A stretch of DNA of 9,616 nucleotides from IH12 sp041987265. Lineage in GTDB: Bacteria; Pseudomonadota; Alphaproteobacteria; Caulobacterales; Hyphomonadaceae. The notes beneath the pieces are model-generated. The model saw only the letters and a list, made by a program, of their open reading frames with translations, did no database searches and was not told the origin of the DNA. The stretch spans positions 1 through 9,616 of the forward strand of contig JBHIWT010000132.1 of assembly GCA_041987265.1 (NCBI GenBank), in the 5' to 3' direction. Shown one piece after another: positions 1 through 7,085 of the stretch. The position numbers and the translations under genes were made by a program. How positions within the stretch are numbered: the stretch's first letter is position 1; each line of letters opens with the position of its first letter.

Positions 1-1
1 C

Positions 2-1375
2 ACAGAGCAGGGGATCGACTTCGACGACAATTTCGAGCGTCAGGACGATATCGAATGGTTCGAGCGCCAGCTCTGGACGACGCAGCTTTCCGGCGTCGAG
101 ATTGCGGCGCAGGCAAGCTATGCCGATGTCTCGCACGCGATGAACAATTTCGACCTGCGACCGGCGCCAGCGGCCGGGTCCGCATGGCGGGAGACGATCG
201 CCGCGGCGACGACGCGCGGAGCGGGCGTGTCAGCCGCGTTCGACGCTTTCGGCGGGGCAATGACGATCGGCGTTGATGGCGAGGACGTCGAGCACGACGC
301 GCTGATCACCAACCCGAACAATGCGGACTTCTTTGTTGGTCCGTTCCCTGACATTTCCCTGTCGCGGTTTGGCGGATTTGCGGAGTGGACGGGGACGCTG
401 GGTCGTTTCGAAAGCGAGCTGGGTCTGCGCATCGATCAGAACGAATACGATGCGGGCGACGCGGTCGTCGGTCCGGTCCTGCCGATGGGGCCGCAAATGC
501 TGGCGATGAATTTCAATTCGTCGAACCGAAGCGGCGAGGACACGACCGTGGATGCGATTGCGCGCATCTGGATGCCTACGGATTCCGGCATCACCTATCG
601 CGCGACACTGGCGCACAAGCAGAAAACGCCCGGCTACATTCAGCGGTTCGGCTGGCTGCCGATCGCGGCGAGCGGCGGGCTGGCCGACGGCAACATCTAT
701 GTCGGCGACCTGATGCTGGAGCCTGAATCGGCGATCATCGTCGAGGGCGGGTTCGACTTTGCCGGCGCCAGTTCGTATCTGCGGCCCACCATCTTCCTGC
801 GCGAGATCGACAACTACATTCAGGGTGTTCCGTTCGACGATACGCCGGGCGTCATCAACACGCCGCAGGAGATGATCGCCAACATGAACGGCGATCCGAC
901 GCCGTTGCGTTGGGCCAATGTCGATGCGCGTTTGTACGGGATCGATTTCGATTTCGGCTTCGACATCAACGGACCGCTGCGGTTCGACGGGCTGGTGAGC
1001 TATGTGCGCGGCGAGCGGCGCGATATTGATGACAATCTCTATCGCGTTGCGCCGCTGAGCGTGTTGGCAGATCTGACGTGGGAAGGCGACGGCTGGTCGG
1101 CGACGTTCGAGGCGCATGGCGTGTCTGAACAGGACCGCGTGTCGCTGACCAATTCGGAAGCGACAACGCCTGGCTATGTCGTGCTGAGCCTCTATGGCGA
1201 CTGGCAGATCAGCGATGGCGTGCGGCTTTCCGCAGGCGTCGAGAACCTGCTGGATCATACCTACAGGGATCACCTGTCTGGCTATAATCGCAACGCATTT
1301 GGCGATGTGCCGGTCGGTTCGCGCCTTCCCGGAGCGGGCCGCGGCGGCTATCTGCGGCTGTCGTTCGCCGGATAG
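2..1375 (+). CDS. TonB-dependent outer-membrane receptor, C-terminal part (5' truncated by window)
   Basis: The frame is open from the first full codon to TAG at 1373-1375 and gives 457 residues; the signal peptide, TonB box, plug and first barrel strands lie outside the window. The visible part reads as a beta-barrel with alternating aromatic and polar strands. Near the end is the typical receptor tail GVENLLDHTYRDHLSGYN, followed by a VGSRLPGAGRGGYLRLSF strand. Such receptors import siderophores, metals or other scarce ligands across the outer membrane using TonB-ExbBD energy. The motif at residues 44-50 (His-Ala-Met-Asn-Asn-Phe-Asp) and the run GWLPIAASGGLADGNIYVGD recall, from memory, OprC/NosA-like copper receptors; this subfamily guess is weak. 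The last residues are Phe-Ala-Gly, so the aromatic residue favoured by the Bam machinery is third from the end. No TonB, ExbB or metal-handling gene lies nearby to fix the ligand. The family call is firm; the substrate is unknown. Confidence 0.9.
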   Translation, partial: TEQGIDFDDNFERQDDIEWFERQLWTTQLSGVEIAAQASYADVSHAMNNFDLRPAPAAGSAWRETIAAATTRGAGVSAAFDAFGGAMTIGVDGEDVEHDALITNPNNADFFVGPFPDISLSRFGGFAEWTGTLGRFESELGLRIDQNEYDAGDAVVGPVLPMGPQMLAMNFNSSNRSGEDTTVDAIARIWMPTDSGITYRATLAHKQKTPGYIQRFGWLPIAASGGLADGNIYVGDLMLEPESAIIVEGGFDFAGASSYLRPTIFLREIDNYIQGVPFDDTPGVINTPQEMIANMNGDPTPLRWANVDARLYGIDFDFGFDINGPLRFDGLVSYVRGERRDIDDNLYRVAPLSVLADLTWEGDGWSATFEAHGVSEQDRVSLTNSEATTPGYVVLSLYGDWQISDGVRLSAGVENLLDHTYRDHLSGYNRNAFGDVPVGSRLPGAGRGGYLRLSFAG

Positions 1376-1396
1376 GCGCTGCACTGAAGACTGACG

Positions 1397-1428
1397 ATCC
1401 GGCCTGTCGTTCCTGCGGCAGGCCGGAT
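1397..1428 (+). terminator. Candidate intrinsic terminator after the receptor gene
   Basis: A perfect 10-bp inverted repeat (ATCCGGCCTG at 1397-1406 and CAGGCCGGAT at 1419-1428) starts 21 nt after the receptor stop. Three more pairs (one G-T) can extend it to 13 bp with a 6-nt loop. It is followed by TGGTCTTGTC, which is T-enriched but not a pure T tract, as is common in GC-rich alphaproteobacteria. It would separate receptor transcription from the next gene. Confidence 0.6.
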
Positions 1429-1506
1429 TGGTCTTGTCGGCGTCATGGTTCGGTAACCGGAACGCCGGATCGTTGACCGCTCATGGCTATTGAGCGGGAC
1501 GACGAC

Positions 1507-2652
1507 ATGAGTGCGAGCGAAACCGAGGCGCCCAGCTGGGAAGAGATCGAGACGCATGACGGGTTTGGCGGCGTGCGCGAGGTTGTGCGCACGAAGCTGG
1601 CGCCTGCGCTGGAAAAGGCGCCTGTGGAGGAGTTTACCAAAGGGGGCGAGCCCAAACAGTTCCGTGGGATGATGTCCGGCGCGTTCGCGCTGGGGATCGC
1701 CTTGTTCATGTCGACTTTCCTGTTTCTGCCGGAAACATGGTGGGGGACGACGATCCGGTTCATCGCGTTTCCGTTCTGCTTTCTTGGTTCGGTGTTGCTG
1801 TTTGCGCGGCTGAACTGGCGCAAGCTGATGGACTTCTTCCTGCGCGCGGAAACGCGGCTGGGCGCGCGAAGTGAGGGACTGCAGGCGATAGCGGAGCATC
1901 TCGGGCTGAACTATGTGCCGATGCCCGGCGGGCCGCCGGCGGCGCTGTCTATCCTGGCGCGGCAGTCATGGATGCCGGCCGACTTTCGCGAGATGGTGGC
2001 GCGGATGGAAGCCTTTGGCGGGATGGACGAAGCCGTTGCGGCGGCGCAGCGGTCGGGCGTGATGGTTCCGGACGTCATGGTTCTGGGACGCGAGGAGGAC
2101 AGGCAGAAGTTTCGCGACCAGCAGAACAATGTGCAGGAACTGGAGGACGGGTTTCACGGCGAACGCAATGGCGTTGGCTTCGACATGTTCGAATGGGTGG
2201 AGAAGGTGAGCGATGCGCCAGACGTGCATCACCTGGTGATTGTGTTGCGGGCGCCGTTCGAACTGGAAGGCGTTACCGAATTGCGGTCACGCAAGATCGG
2301 CTGGTTGCGCGGGGCGGACAAGGTGACCTTGCAGCCGGTGTCGCTGGAGGCGGTGCGGTTTGGCGATCACTTCCGGCTGCGCTCGAGCGATCAGGTTGAA
2401 TCACGAGCGCTGTTCAACCCGGCGGTGATCGAACGCGTGCTGGCGCTGGCGGATCGTGGGAAGTTTCGCGCGGTGGCTTCGGGTCGCGATCTGGTGTTTG
2501 CGTTCGAGGGGACGGACAGGTTTGCGCTCTTGAACCTCCACACGGGCGCGTGGGATGAGGCGTCGATCCGGCGCGGGCTGGGAGATCTGGCTGAAGCGCT
2601 CGGGCTGGTCGATGCGCTGGCGCATGCGTTCATGGTGCGGCGGAGCGGTTAG
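1507..2652 (+). CDS. DUF3137-like membrane protein of unknown function
   Basis: A 381-residue protein. An acidic N-terminal segment (1-50) is followed by two hydrophobic segments at about 56-76 and 82-101, separated by a short loop, and then a soluble C-terminal region of about 280 residues. Two stretches match what I remember of DUF3137 proteins: the Gly-Phe-His-Gly-Glu-Arg...Phe-Asp-Met-Phe-Glu block near 215-230, and SLEAVRFGDHFRLRSSDQVE at 279-298, which leads into ESRALFNPAVIERVLAL. The biochemical role of this family is not known. I chose ATG 1507 because a purine-rich GAGCGGGA precedes it; ATG 1483 in the same frame would add 8 residues (MAIERDDD) but has no visible ribosome binding site. 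The gene stands alone between a terminator-like hairpin and a convergent oxygenase gene, so context gives no functional hint. Strand composition and length look like an ordinary resident gene. Confidence 0.82.
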   Translation: MSASETEAPSWEEIETHDGFGGVREVVRTKLAPALEKAPVEEFTKGGEPKQFRGMMSGAFALGIALFMSTFLFLPETWWGTTIRFIAFPFCFLGSVLLFARLNWRKLMDFFLRAETRLGARSEGLQAIAEHLGLNYVPMPGGPPAALSILARQSWMPADFREMVARMEAFGGMDEAVAAAQRSGVMVPDVMVLGREEDRQKFRDQQNNVQELEDGFHGERNGVGFDMFEWVEKVSDAPDVHHLVIVLRAPFELEGVTELRSRKIGWLRGADKVTLQPVSLEAVRFGDHFRLRSSDQVESRALFNPAVIERVLALADRGKFRAVASGRDLVFAFEGTDRFALLNLHTGAWDEASIRRGLGDLAEALGLVDALAHAFMVRRSG

Positions 2653-2667
2653 CGCATCGCGGCTTGC

Positions 2668-2684
2668 GCCGGTTGTGAGCCGGC
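2668..2684. terminator. Short hairpin between convergent genes, possible weak bidirectional terminator
   Basis: GCCGG (2668-2672) pairs with CCGGC (2680-2684), and two more pairs (T-G, T-A) close to a 3-nt GTG loop. It sits in the 37-nt gap between the convergent stops of the DUF3137 gene and the Rieske gene, where a shared terminator is expected. Neither side has a T tract, so any termination function is inferred from position only. Confidence 0.3.
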
Positions 2685-2689
2685 TACCG

Positions 2690-3829
2690 TCAGGAGGCGG
2701 GCGCCACGTTATCAGACAGCGTCTTGTGGAAATGCGCGATCGCCGCTTCATACCTGCCGAACGTGAGGGCCTCGTTCGCGCCGGTCGTGAGGCTGCGCTG
2801 AATGCCCATGACGAGGGCGAGATCTTCGCCGACGGCCGCCTCCGAGACAAAATTGGCGTCGCGCCAGGCATCTTCCACCGCCTTGTCGTCGTCGCCATGG
2901 GCGATCCGATAGCTGATCTGCCTGGTCTGGCTGACCGAGACCGGATCGATCAGGAGAATGTTTGTGTGGTGTGACAGCACGCTGACGATGGTGTTCGGGA
3001 AGAGGTGGTAGAGATAGGAGATCGCGCGCTTTGCATCGCGTTGATCTGGCGGGGTGTCCCGCTGCGCTTCGATGCGGCGGAAGGGATAGGTGACGCGTGC
3101 GTGCGGACCGCACAGCTCGACCACGTTGAGGTTGTCGAATCCAAACGGATAGAAGGTCTCCGGGTGGGCGTGGCGGATGTGATAGCCCTCGATGAAGCTC
3201 TCGATGTAGAGCTTCCAGTTGGCGTCGATGACGCTCTCGGCGACATCGAAGAGTTTGTGGTTCCCACCGAAGATATCGGGCAGAAAATCCAGAACGCCGT
3301 TGGCGGCTTCTGGCGCGGCCTGATCCGGATCGAGCGTGACGAAGACGAAGCCGTGTTTCTCTAGCGTGGGCAATTCCACGAGGCCGTGGGTCGACTTGTC
3401 GAGGCCGTCAAAGCCGTCCTCGTCGGGGATGCTCTGAAGGCAGCCGTCGAGCCGGTAGGCCCAGCCGTGATAGGGGCAGACCAGCGCGCGCTTGCAGCCG
3501 GTTCCCTCAACCAGCTGGGCGCCGCGGTGGCGGCAGGCGTTCTTGAATACGCGCACAACACGATCGTGGCCGCGGACGGCGACGAGCGAGAGGCCCGCCA
3601 CTTCGCGCGCGTAGTACGAGCCGACGTCGGTGAGGCAGATCGAGGGGCAGAATGCGGTTGGCGCCCCGGCGATCATCCTTCGTTCGGCGGCGAAACGATC
3701 TTCGGACAGGTAATTGGAAACGGGTTCGCGCCAGACGGATTCGCCGCGGTCTGTGTCGTCGTGATCGATGTGCGAGAGCACCCGTTCGAGAACGTCTGCG
3801 TCGCTGAGAAAGCTGGTTGCGTTTTTCAT
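2690..3829 (-). CDS. Rieske non-heme iron oxygenase, alpha (catalytic) subunit
   Basis: A 379-residue protein of normal family length. The N-terminal Rieske [2Fe-2S] domain has the ligands C99-x-H101 and C118-x2-H121 (Cys-Arg-His ... Cys-Pro-Tyr-His-Gly-Trp). The C-terminal catalytic domain has IESFIEGYHIRHAH at 209-222, with H217 and H222 as the likely mononuclear iron ligands and probably D336 (Gly-Glu-Asp) as the third. The residue that carries electrons between subunits, an Asp in naphthalene-type dioxygenases, is Glu214 here, as in carnitine oxygenase CntA. The C-terminus has the usual IQRSL and IAHFHKTL elements. The enzyme should use O2 and electrons from a reductase to hydroxylate or demethylate an organic substrate in the cytoplasm; the substrate cannot be read from the sequence. 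No reductase, ferredoxin or beta subunit lies nearby. The 138-nt gap upstream, after ysxC, holds no gene or convincing terminator and may hold its own promoter. ATG 3829 has no clear Shine-Dalgarno sequence. Confidence 0.92.
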   Translation of the reverse strand: MKNATSFLSDADVLERVLSHIDHDDTDRGESVWREPVSNYLSEDRFAAERRMIAGAPTAFCPSICLTDVGSYYAREVAGLSLVAVRGHDRVVRVFKNACRHRGAQLVEGTGCKRALVCPYHGWAYRLDGCLQSIPDEDGFDGLDKSTHGLVELPTLEKHGFVFVTLDPDQAAPEAANGVLDFLPDIFGGNHKLFDVAESVIDANWKLYIESFIEGYHIRHAHPETFYPFGFDNLNVVELCGPHARVTYPFRRIEAQRDTPPDQRDAKRAISYLYHLFPNTIVSVLSHHTNILLIDPVSVSQTRQISYRIAHGDDDKAVEDAWRDANFVSEAAVGEDLALVMGIQRSLTTGANEALTFGRYEAAIAHFHKTLSDNVAPAS

Positions 3830-3967
3830 TGTGAGGGCAGCCTAGCGCGGTCGAATTGCGCTCGGCAATCATTCTGCAGGGGAGCGAACGACTTACGCCG
3901 CAATCAATGCTGGAATGGATTTGCGCTGTCCTGTACGCGGGAGCTGATTGACGTCGCGGACTTGCGG

Positions 3968-4618
3968 CTAGTTGAGTCTGCAGATCTCGGCCCGCAGCTC
4001 TGCGATGCCGGTGCCTTTTTCGCTCGATGTGGCCATCACGACGGGGTGCGCGGCGGGGCGTTTGGCGATGGCGGCCTGCGCCTTGGCGAGCGTTGCTTCG
4101 CGTTCCTTCGCCTTGAGCTTGTCGGTCTTGGTGAGGATGAGCTGGTAGATCACGGCGGCTTCGTCGAGTTGTTTCATGATCTGCTTGTCGACTTCGCCGA
4201 CGCCGCGGCGGCTGTCGATGAGGACGAAGACGCGTTTCAGTGTCGGGCGTCCGCGCAGGTAGTTCATGGTGAGGCGGGACCACTGGTCGACGGCTTTCTT
4301 CGGGGCCTGGGCGAAGCCGTAGCCGGGGAGGTCGACGAGATAGAGCCTGCCTTCGCCGAGATCAAAGTAGTTGAGCTGTTGCGTGCGGCCCGGCGTGTTA
4401 GAGGTACGTGCAAGCGTCTTGCGGCCGGTGAGGGCGTTGATCAGGCTGGACTTGCCGACGTTCGAGCGGCCTGCGAAGGCGATCTCCGGGCGGTCGGCGT
4501 CGGGAAGCTGGTCGAGACGTGCGGCGCCCATGACGAAATCGACCGGGCCGGCGAAGAGCAGCCGGCCGGCTTCGATCTGGTCTTCGGTATAGAGCGGCTC
4601 GTCATCGGGATCGGCCAT
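3968..4618 (-). CDS. ysxC: Ribosome biogenesis GTP-binding protein YsxC/EngB
   Basis: A 216-residue TRAFAC-class GTPase with every nucleotide motif present: P-loop GRSNVGKSS at 50-58, G2 in TSNTPGRTQ (T75), G3 DLPGYG at 96-101, G4 TKTD at 163-166 and G5 SSEKG at 198-202. The TPGRT and DLPGYGFA signatures are specific to the EngB/YihA/YsxC family. These essential GTPases act late in assembly of the large ribosomal subunit. About 20 acidic residues precede the core domain. The ATG is 10 nt after the yidC stop, so the two genes are almost certainly cotranscribed; a purine run (GAGTAGGA) overlapping the yidC stop could serve as ribosome binding site. The yidC-engB order is typical of alphaproteobacteria. 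Synonyms are engB and yihA. Confidence 0.97.
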   Translation of the reverse strand: MADPDDEPLYTEDQIEAGRLLFAGPVDFVMGAARLDQLPDADRPEIAFAGRSNVGKSSLINALTGRKTLARTSNTPGRTQQLNYFDLGEGRLYLVDLPGYGFAQAPKKAVDQWSRLTMNYLRGRPTLKRVFVLIDSRRGVGEVDKQIMKQLDEAAVIYQLILTKTDKLKAKEREATLAKAQAAIAKRPAAHPVVMATSSEKGTGIAELRAEICRLN

Positions 4619-4628
4619 AGCGGCAATC

Positions 4629-6437
4629 CTACTCGGCGGGCGCCTTGGGTTTGAAGACGTATTTCTTGAGGAACTTGTCGAACTCTGTTTCGACGCCGTT
4701 CTTCCGCATGATGTAGTATTGCTGGATCATGGTGATGATGTTCGACCAGCACCAGTAGATCACGAGACCGGCGGCGAAGCCCGCGAAGATGAAGAGGAAG
4801 ATCAGCGGCAGGAAGCGCATGATCGCCTTCTGCATCGGGTCTGTCGGCGGGGTCGACATGCCCTGCAGGGCGAACATCGTTATGCCGTAGATGATCGGCC
4901 ACAGGCCCACGGCGAGTAGGCCGACGCCGCCGATCAGGCCGCCGACGAGCGGCACGGCGGCGGGATCGAACGGGAGAAGGCCGAAGAGGTTCCAGATCGA
5001 GGTCGGGTCTGGCGCCGACATGTCCTTGATCCAGCCGACGAAGGGCGTGTGGCGCATTTCGATCGTGGCCGAGAGCGTCTGGAACAGGGCGTAGAAGACG
5101 AACATCTGCGGGATCATCGGCAGACAGCCCGACAAGGGGTTGGCCTTCTCCTTCTTGTAGAGGGCCATGATCTCCTGCTGCTGGCGGGCCTTGTCGGCCT
5201 TGAAGCGTTCCTGGATCGCCTTCATCTCGGGCGCCAGTTTGCGCATTTTCGACATCGCCTCGTACATCTTCCACTGCATCGGGAAGAACACGACCTTGAC
5301 GCAAACCGTGAGCGCCATGATCGCCCAGCCGAAAGCGCCGAACCAGCCTTCGAAAGTCTTCAGGAGCCAGAAGAACGGCTTGGTGATGAACCACAGCCAC
5401 GACCAGTCGACCGCGTTGGTGAAGTCGGGGACGCCTTCTTCCTTCTGATAACGGTCGAGCACGTCGACGCGCTTGGCGCCCGCGAAAATGCGCGTGGTCT
5501 TGGTGAGGCTGTCGCCGGGGGCGACGGTGTACGGGGTCGCGGAGAAGCCGGCGCGGAACGTGGTGCGTCCGTTGGCCTTGTCGGCCGAGGCGCGCATCGT
5601 GACGGGTTCGCCCTGTTCGGGGATGGCAGCCGCCATCCAGTACTTGGTGGTCAGGCCGATCCAGCCCATTTCGGCCTCTTCAAGGACGGTCTTGCCCTTG
5701 TCGAGATCCTTGTACTTGCGCGTCTGGTTCTTGCGGTCGGGGCCGTACATGCCGATGGCGCCTGCGTGGGCTTGCGGCGGCGGTTTCAGCAGTTCCTCAA
5801 GGGAGTTCTGCATCATGTATGCGATCGGCTGCACGTCGATCGAGGCGCCGGATTGGTTGGTGAGCGTGTCGGTGACCGTGAACATGTAGTCCTGGTCGAT
5901 CTCGATGCGGCGATCGATCGTGACGGTTTCGCTCTGCCAGCGGATGTCCAGGGGATTGGTGGGAGAGAGCGGGCCGGTGCTGGTCTGCGTCCATAGCGCA
6001 TTGTCGGCGGGCAGGCCGGAGGCGCCGCGCCAGTTCACCACGGCGTAGAACGCGCGTTCGGACCCATCCGGGGACATCAGGACGACTTCGCCGGACGGAT
6101 CGCCGGCCTCCTTGGCCTCGACGGTCTCGTAGTAGTTCTTCAGGCGGACATCATCGATGCGGGCGCCGCGCAGGGAGATGGAGCCGTCGATCGAGGGCGT
6201 GTCCAGCGCGACCCGGGTGTTGGCGCTGGTTTCCTCGGCGACGACTTCCTCGTGCGGGCGCAGGTTCGCCTGGACGCGCTGTTGGGGGGACTGCGTCGCT
6301 TGTTCCTCGGCTGCACGCTCGCGCGCTTCGCGGGCGGCGCGTTGCTGCGGCTCGATGAAAAAGAACTGCCAGCCCATGAGAAGGCCGAACATCAGGACGA
6401 TCGCCAGCAGGAAATTGCGCTGGTCTTGCTGTTCCAT
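4629..6437 (-). CDS. yidC: Membrane protein insertase YidC (Oxa1 family)
   Basis: A 602-residue protein of the long Gram-negative type. TM1 (about residues 9-28, followed by FFFIEPQQ) leads into a charged Arg/Glu/Ala-rich linker (about 33-70) and the periplasmic domain (about 75-325). The conserved Oxa1 core begins at WSWLWFITKPFFWLL (345-359). TM2 carries Lys381 where E. coli has the hydrophilic-groove Arg366. It is followed by the cytoplasmic hairpin (about 391-431, MSKMRKLAPEMKAIQERF) and the PLSGCLPMIPQMFVFYALFQ segment. Further TM segments lie near 495-525, 540-562 and beyond. The basic C-terminus KKYVFKPKAPAE is short. YidC inserts inner-membrane proteins alone or with SecYEG and helps fold them. 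It starts 4 nt after rnpA, which suggests translational coupling. It is intact, with no missing segment. Confidence 0.98.
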   Translation of the reverse strand: MEQQDQRNFLLAIVLMFGLLMGWQFFFIEPQQRAAREARERAAEEQATQSPQQRVQANLRPHEEVVAEETSANTRVALDTPSIDGSISLRGARIDDVRLKNYYETVEAKEAGDPSGEVVLMSPDGSERAFYAVVNWRGASGLPADNALWTQTSTGPLSPTNPLDIRWQSETVTIDRRIEIDQDYMFTVTDTLTNQSGASIDVQPIAYMMQNSLEELLKPPPQAHAGAIGMYGPDRKNQTRKYKDLDKGKTVLEEAEMGWIGLTTKYWMAAAIPEQGEPVTMRASADKANGRTTFRAGFSATPYTVAPGDSLTKTTRIFAGAKRVDVLDRYQKEEGVPDFTNAVDWSWLWFITKPFFWLLKTFEGWFGAFGWAIMALTVCVKVVFFPMQWKMYEAMSKMRKLAPEMKAIQERFKADKARQQQEIMALYKKEKANPLSGCLPMIPQMFVFYALFQTLSATIEMRHTPFVGWIKDMSAPDPTSIWNLFGLLPFDPAAVPLVGGLIGGVGLLAVGLWPIIYGITMFALQGMSTPPTDPMQKAIMRFLPLIFLFIFAGFAAGLVIYWCWSNIITMIQQYYIMRKNGVETEFDKFLKKYVFKPKAPAE

Positions 6438-6441
6438 CGGA

Positions 6442-6840
6442 TCAGGCCTTCGGTCGTTTGGGACGCGCTTTTCGTGCGCGTTGGGGCGTGCGCTGGGGTG
6501 TTTCGCCAGCTTGTATCCGGCCGCGGAGGCTTACCAATGCGCTTTCCATATCGTCAAGCAAGGCGGGCCATGCGCAATCTGCGGTCTGTTGGCGCGCTAT
6601 GAAGACATAATCCACAGAAGGAAGGCCAAGGCTGGGGATCAGCGCCCGCGCGGCTTCGCGCATGCGGCGGCGGGCGCGGTTCCGGACAACGGCGTTTCCG
6701 ACCTTCTTTGTGGTTGTAAAGCCTAGGCCGGCGGCCTCGCGGGCCGGGTCATGGCGGCGCGCCTGGACAACGAGGTTGCGGCGGCGTTCGTCCAGGCCCC
6801 TGGCGACAAAGAGGTATTCCCGGCGCACGCGCAGTTTCAC
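6442..6840 (-). CDS. rnpA: Ribonuclease P protein component
   Basis: With GTG 6840 as start the protein has 132 residues. The family signature is clear: LRVRREYLFVARG near the N-terminus, and the RNA-binding motif KVGNAVVRNRARRRMREA at about 46-63. A DYVFIARQQTA strand (77-87) follows, and a long Arg/Lys/Pro-rich tail (about 107-132) extends past the usual end. The protein binds the RNase P RNA and supports cleavage of the 5' leader of pre-tRNA. The start is uncertain because there is no ATG. A TTG at 6915, overlapping the rpmH stop as TTGA, would give 157 residues. The extra 25 residues (TENPEITSE and similar) do not look like family sequence and have less GC-biased third positions, so I prefer GTG 6840. 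Neither start has a clear Shine-Dalgarno sequence. The gene lies between rpmH and yidC in the conserved cluster. Confidence 0.93.
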   Translation of the reverse strand: MKLRVRREYLFVARGLDERRRNLVVQARRHDPAREAAGLGFTTTKKVGNAVVRNRARRRMREAARALIPSLGLPSVDYVFIARQQTADCAWPALLDDMESALVSLRGRIQAGETPQRTPQRARKARPKRPKA

Positions 6841-6911
6841 GCATTGAAGCGCGGTTTCGCTGGTTATTTCCGGGTTTTCAGTGGTTTGCGGGGCGGCGAT
6901 GGCGGTTGAGA

Positions 6912-7052
6912 TCAAGCGCTGATGCGCTTGCGGCCCTTCGCACGCCGGCGCGCCAGTACCTTGCGGCCATTCTTGGTGGCCATGCGCGAACGGAAGCCGT
7001 GGCGCCGCTTGCGCTTGAGGTTGCTGGGCTGGAAAGTCCTCTTGGTGGACAC
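6912..7052 (-). CDS. rpmH: 50S ribosomal protein L34
   Basis: A 46-residue, very basic protein, MSTKRTFQPSNLKRKRRH at its start and ending in AKGRKRISA, matching L34 almost throughout (KRTFQPS, HGFRSRMATKNGRKVLARRR). L34 is a small protein of the large ribosomal subunit. The start is GTG at 7050-7052, supported by a Shine-Dalgarno-like AAGGCGAG 4 nt upstream. Most L34 proteins begin directly at MKRT, so this one carries two extra residues after Met (Ser-Thr). No ATG exists in frame before the conserved KRTFQPS. As the first gene of the rpmH-rnpA-yidC-ysxC cluster, it lies about 27 nt downstream of a predicted transcription start. Its 3' end overlaps an inverted repeat and the possible TTG start of rnpA. 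Confidence 0.96.
   Translation of the reverse strand: MSTKRTFQPSNLKRKRRHGFRSRMATKNGRKVLARRRAKGRKRISA
6913..6930 (-). repeat. Perfect 7-bp inverted repeat at the rpmH/rnpA junction
   Basis: CAAGCGC (6913-6919) and GCGCTTG (6924-6930) are perfect inverted repeats around a 4-nt loop (6920-6923). In the transcript the stem covers the last rpmH codons and part of its stop, and the TTG that could start rnpA. It might affect mRNA stability or access to an rnpA start, but the bases are also constrained by the conserved Lys-Arg-Ile-Ser-Ala codons, so chance is possible. Confidence 0.4.
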
Positions 7053-7056
7053 GGCG

Positions 7057-7064
7057 CTCGCCTT
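7057..7064 (-). promoter_or_regulatory. Ribosome binding site of rpmH
   Basis: On the minus strand AAGGCGAG lies 4 nt upstream of the GTG at 7050-7052. It is the best Shine-Dalgarno-like sequence near this gene and is the reason for accepting a GTG start for L34. Confidence 0.55.
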
Positions 7065-7085
7065 TATCTTTCTTGGAAGCCGGCG

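Noticed and set aside
230..1384. Long open frame of 384 codons on the minus strand opposite the TonB receptor
   Set aside because: Shadow frame: the plus strand here encodes a clear receptor, GC-rich codons suppress stops on the opposite strand, and the product is a low-complexity Arg/His/Ala-rich sequence with no recognisable domain.
3860..3872. Short dyad TTGC-N5-GCAA upstream of the oxygenase as a regulator operator
   Set aside because: Only four bases per arm, no second copy and no adjacent regulator gene; too weak to list.
3386..4654. Open frame of 422 codons on the plus strand across the oxygenase, the 138-nt gap and ysxC
   Set aside because: It is antisense to two genes with complete catalytic motifs and its product has no recognisable fold. 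Its length comes from GC-driven lack of stops, although it stays open through the gap.
4441..5400. Open frame of 319 codons on the minus strand overlapping yidC and ysxC in another frame
   Set aside because: Out-of-frame reading of two well-conserved genes; Arg/Pro/His-rich product typical of GC-rich shadow frames.
5049..5996. Open frame of 315 codons on the plus strand inside yidC
   Set aside because: Antisense shadow of an intact, conserved yidC; composition is Arg/Gly/Asp-biased with no domain.
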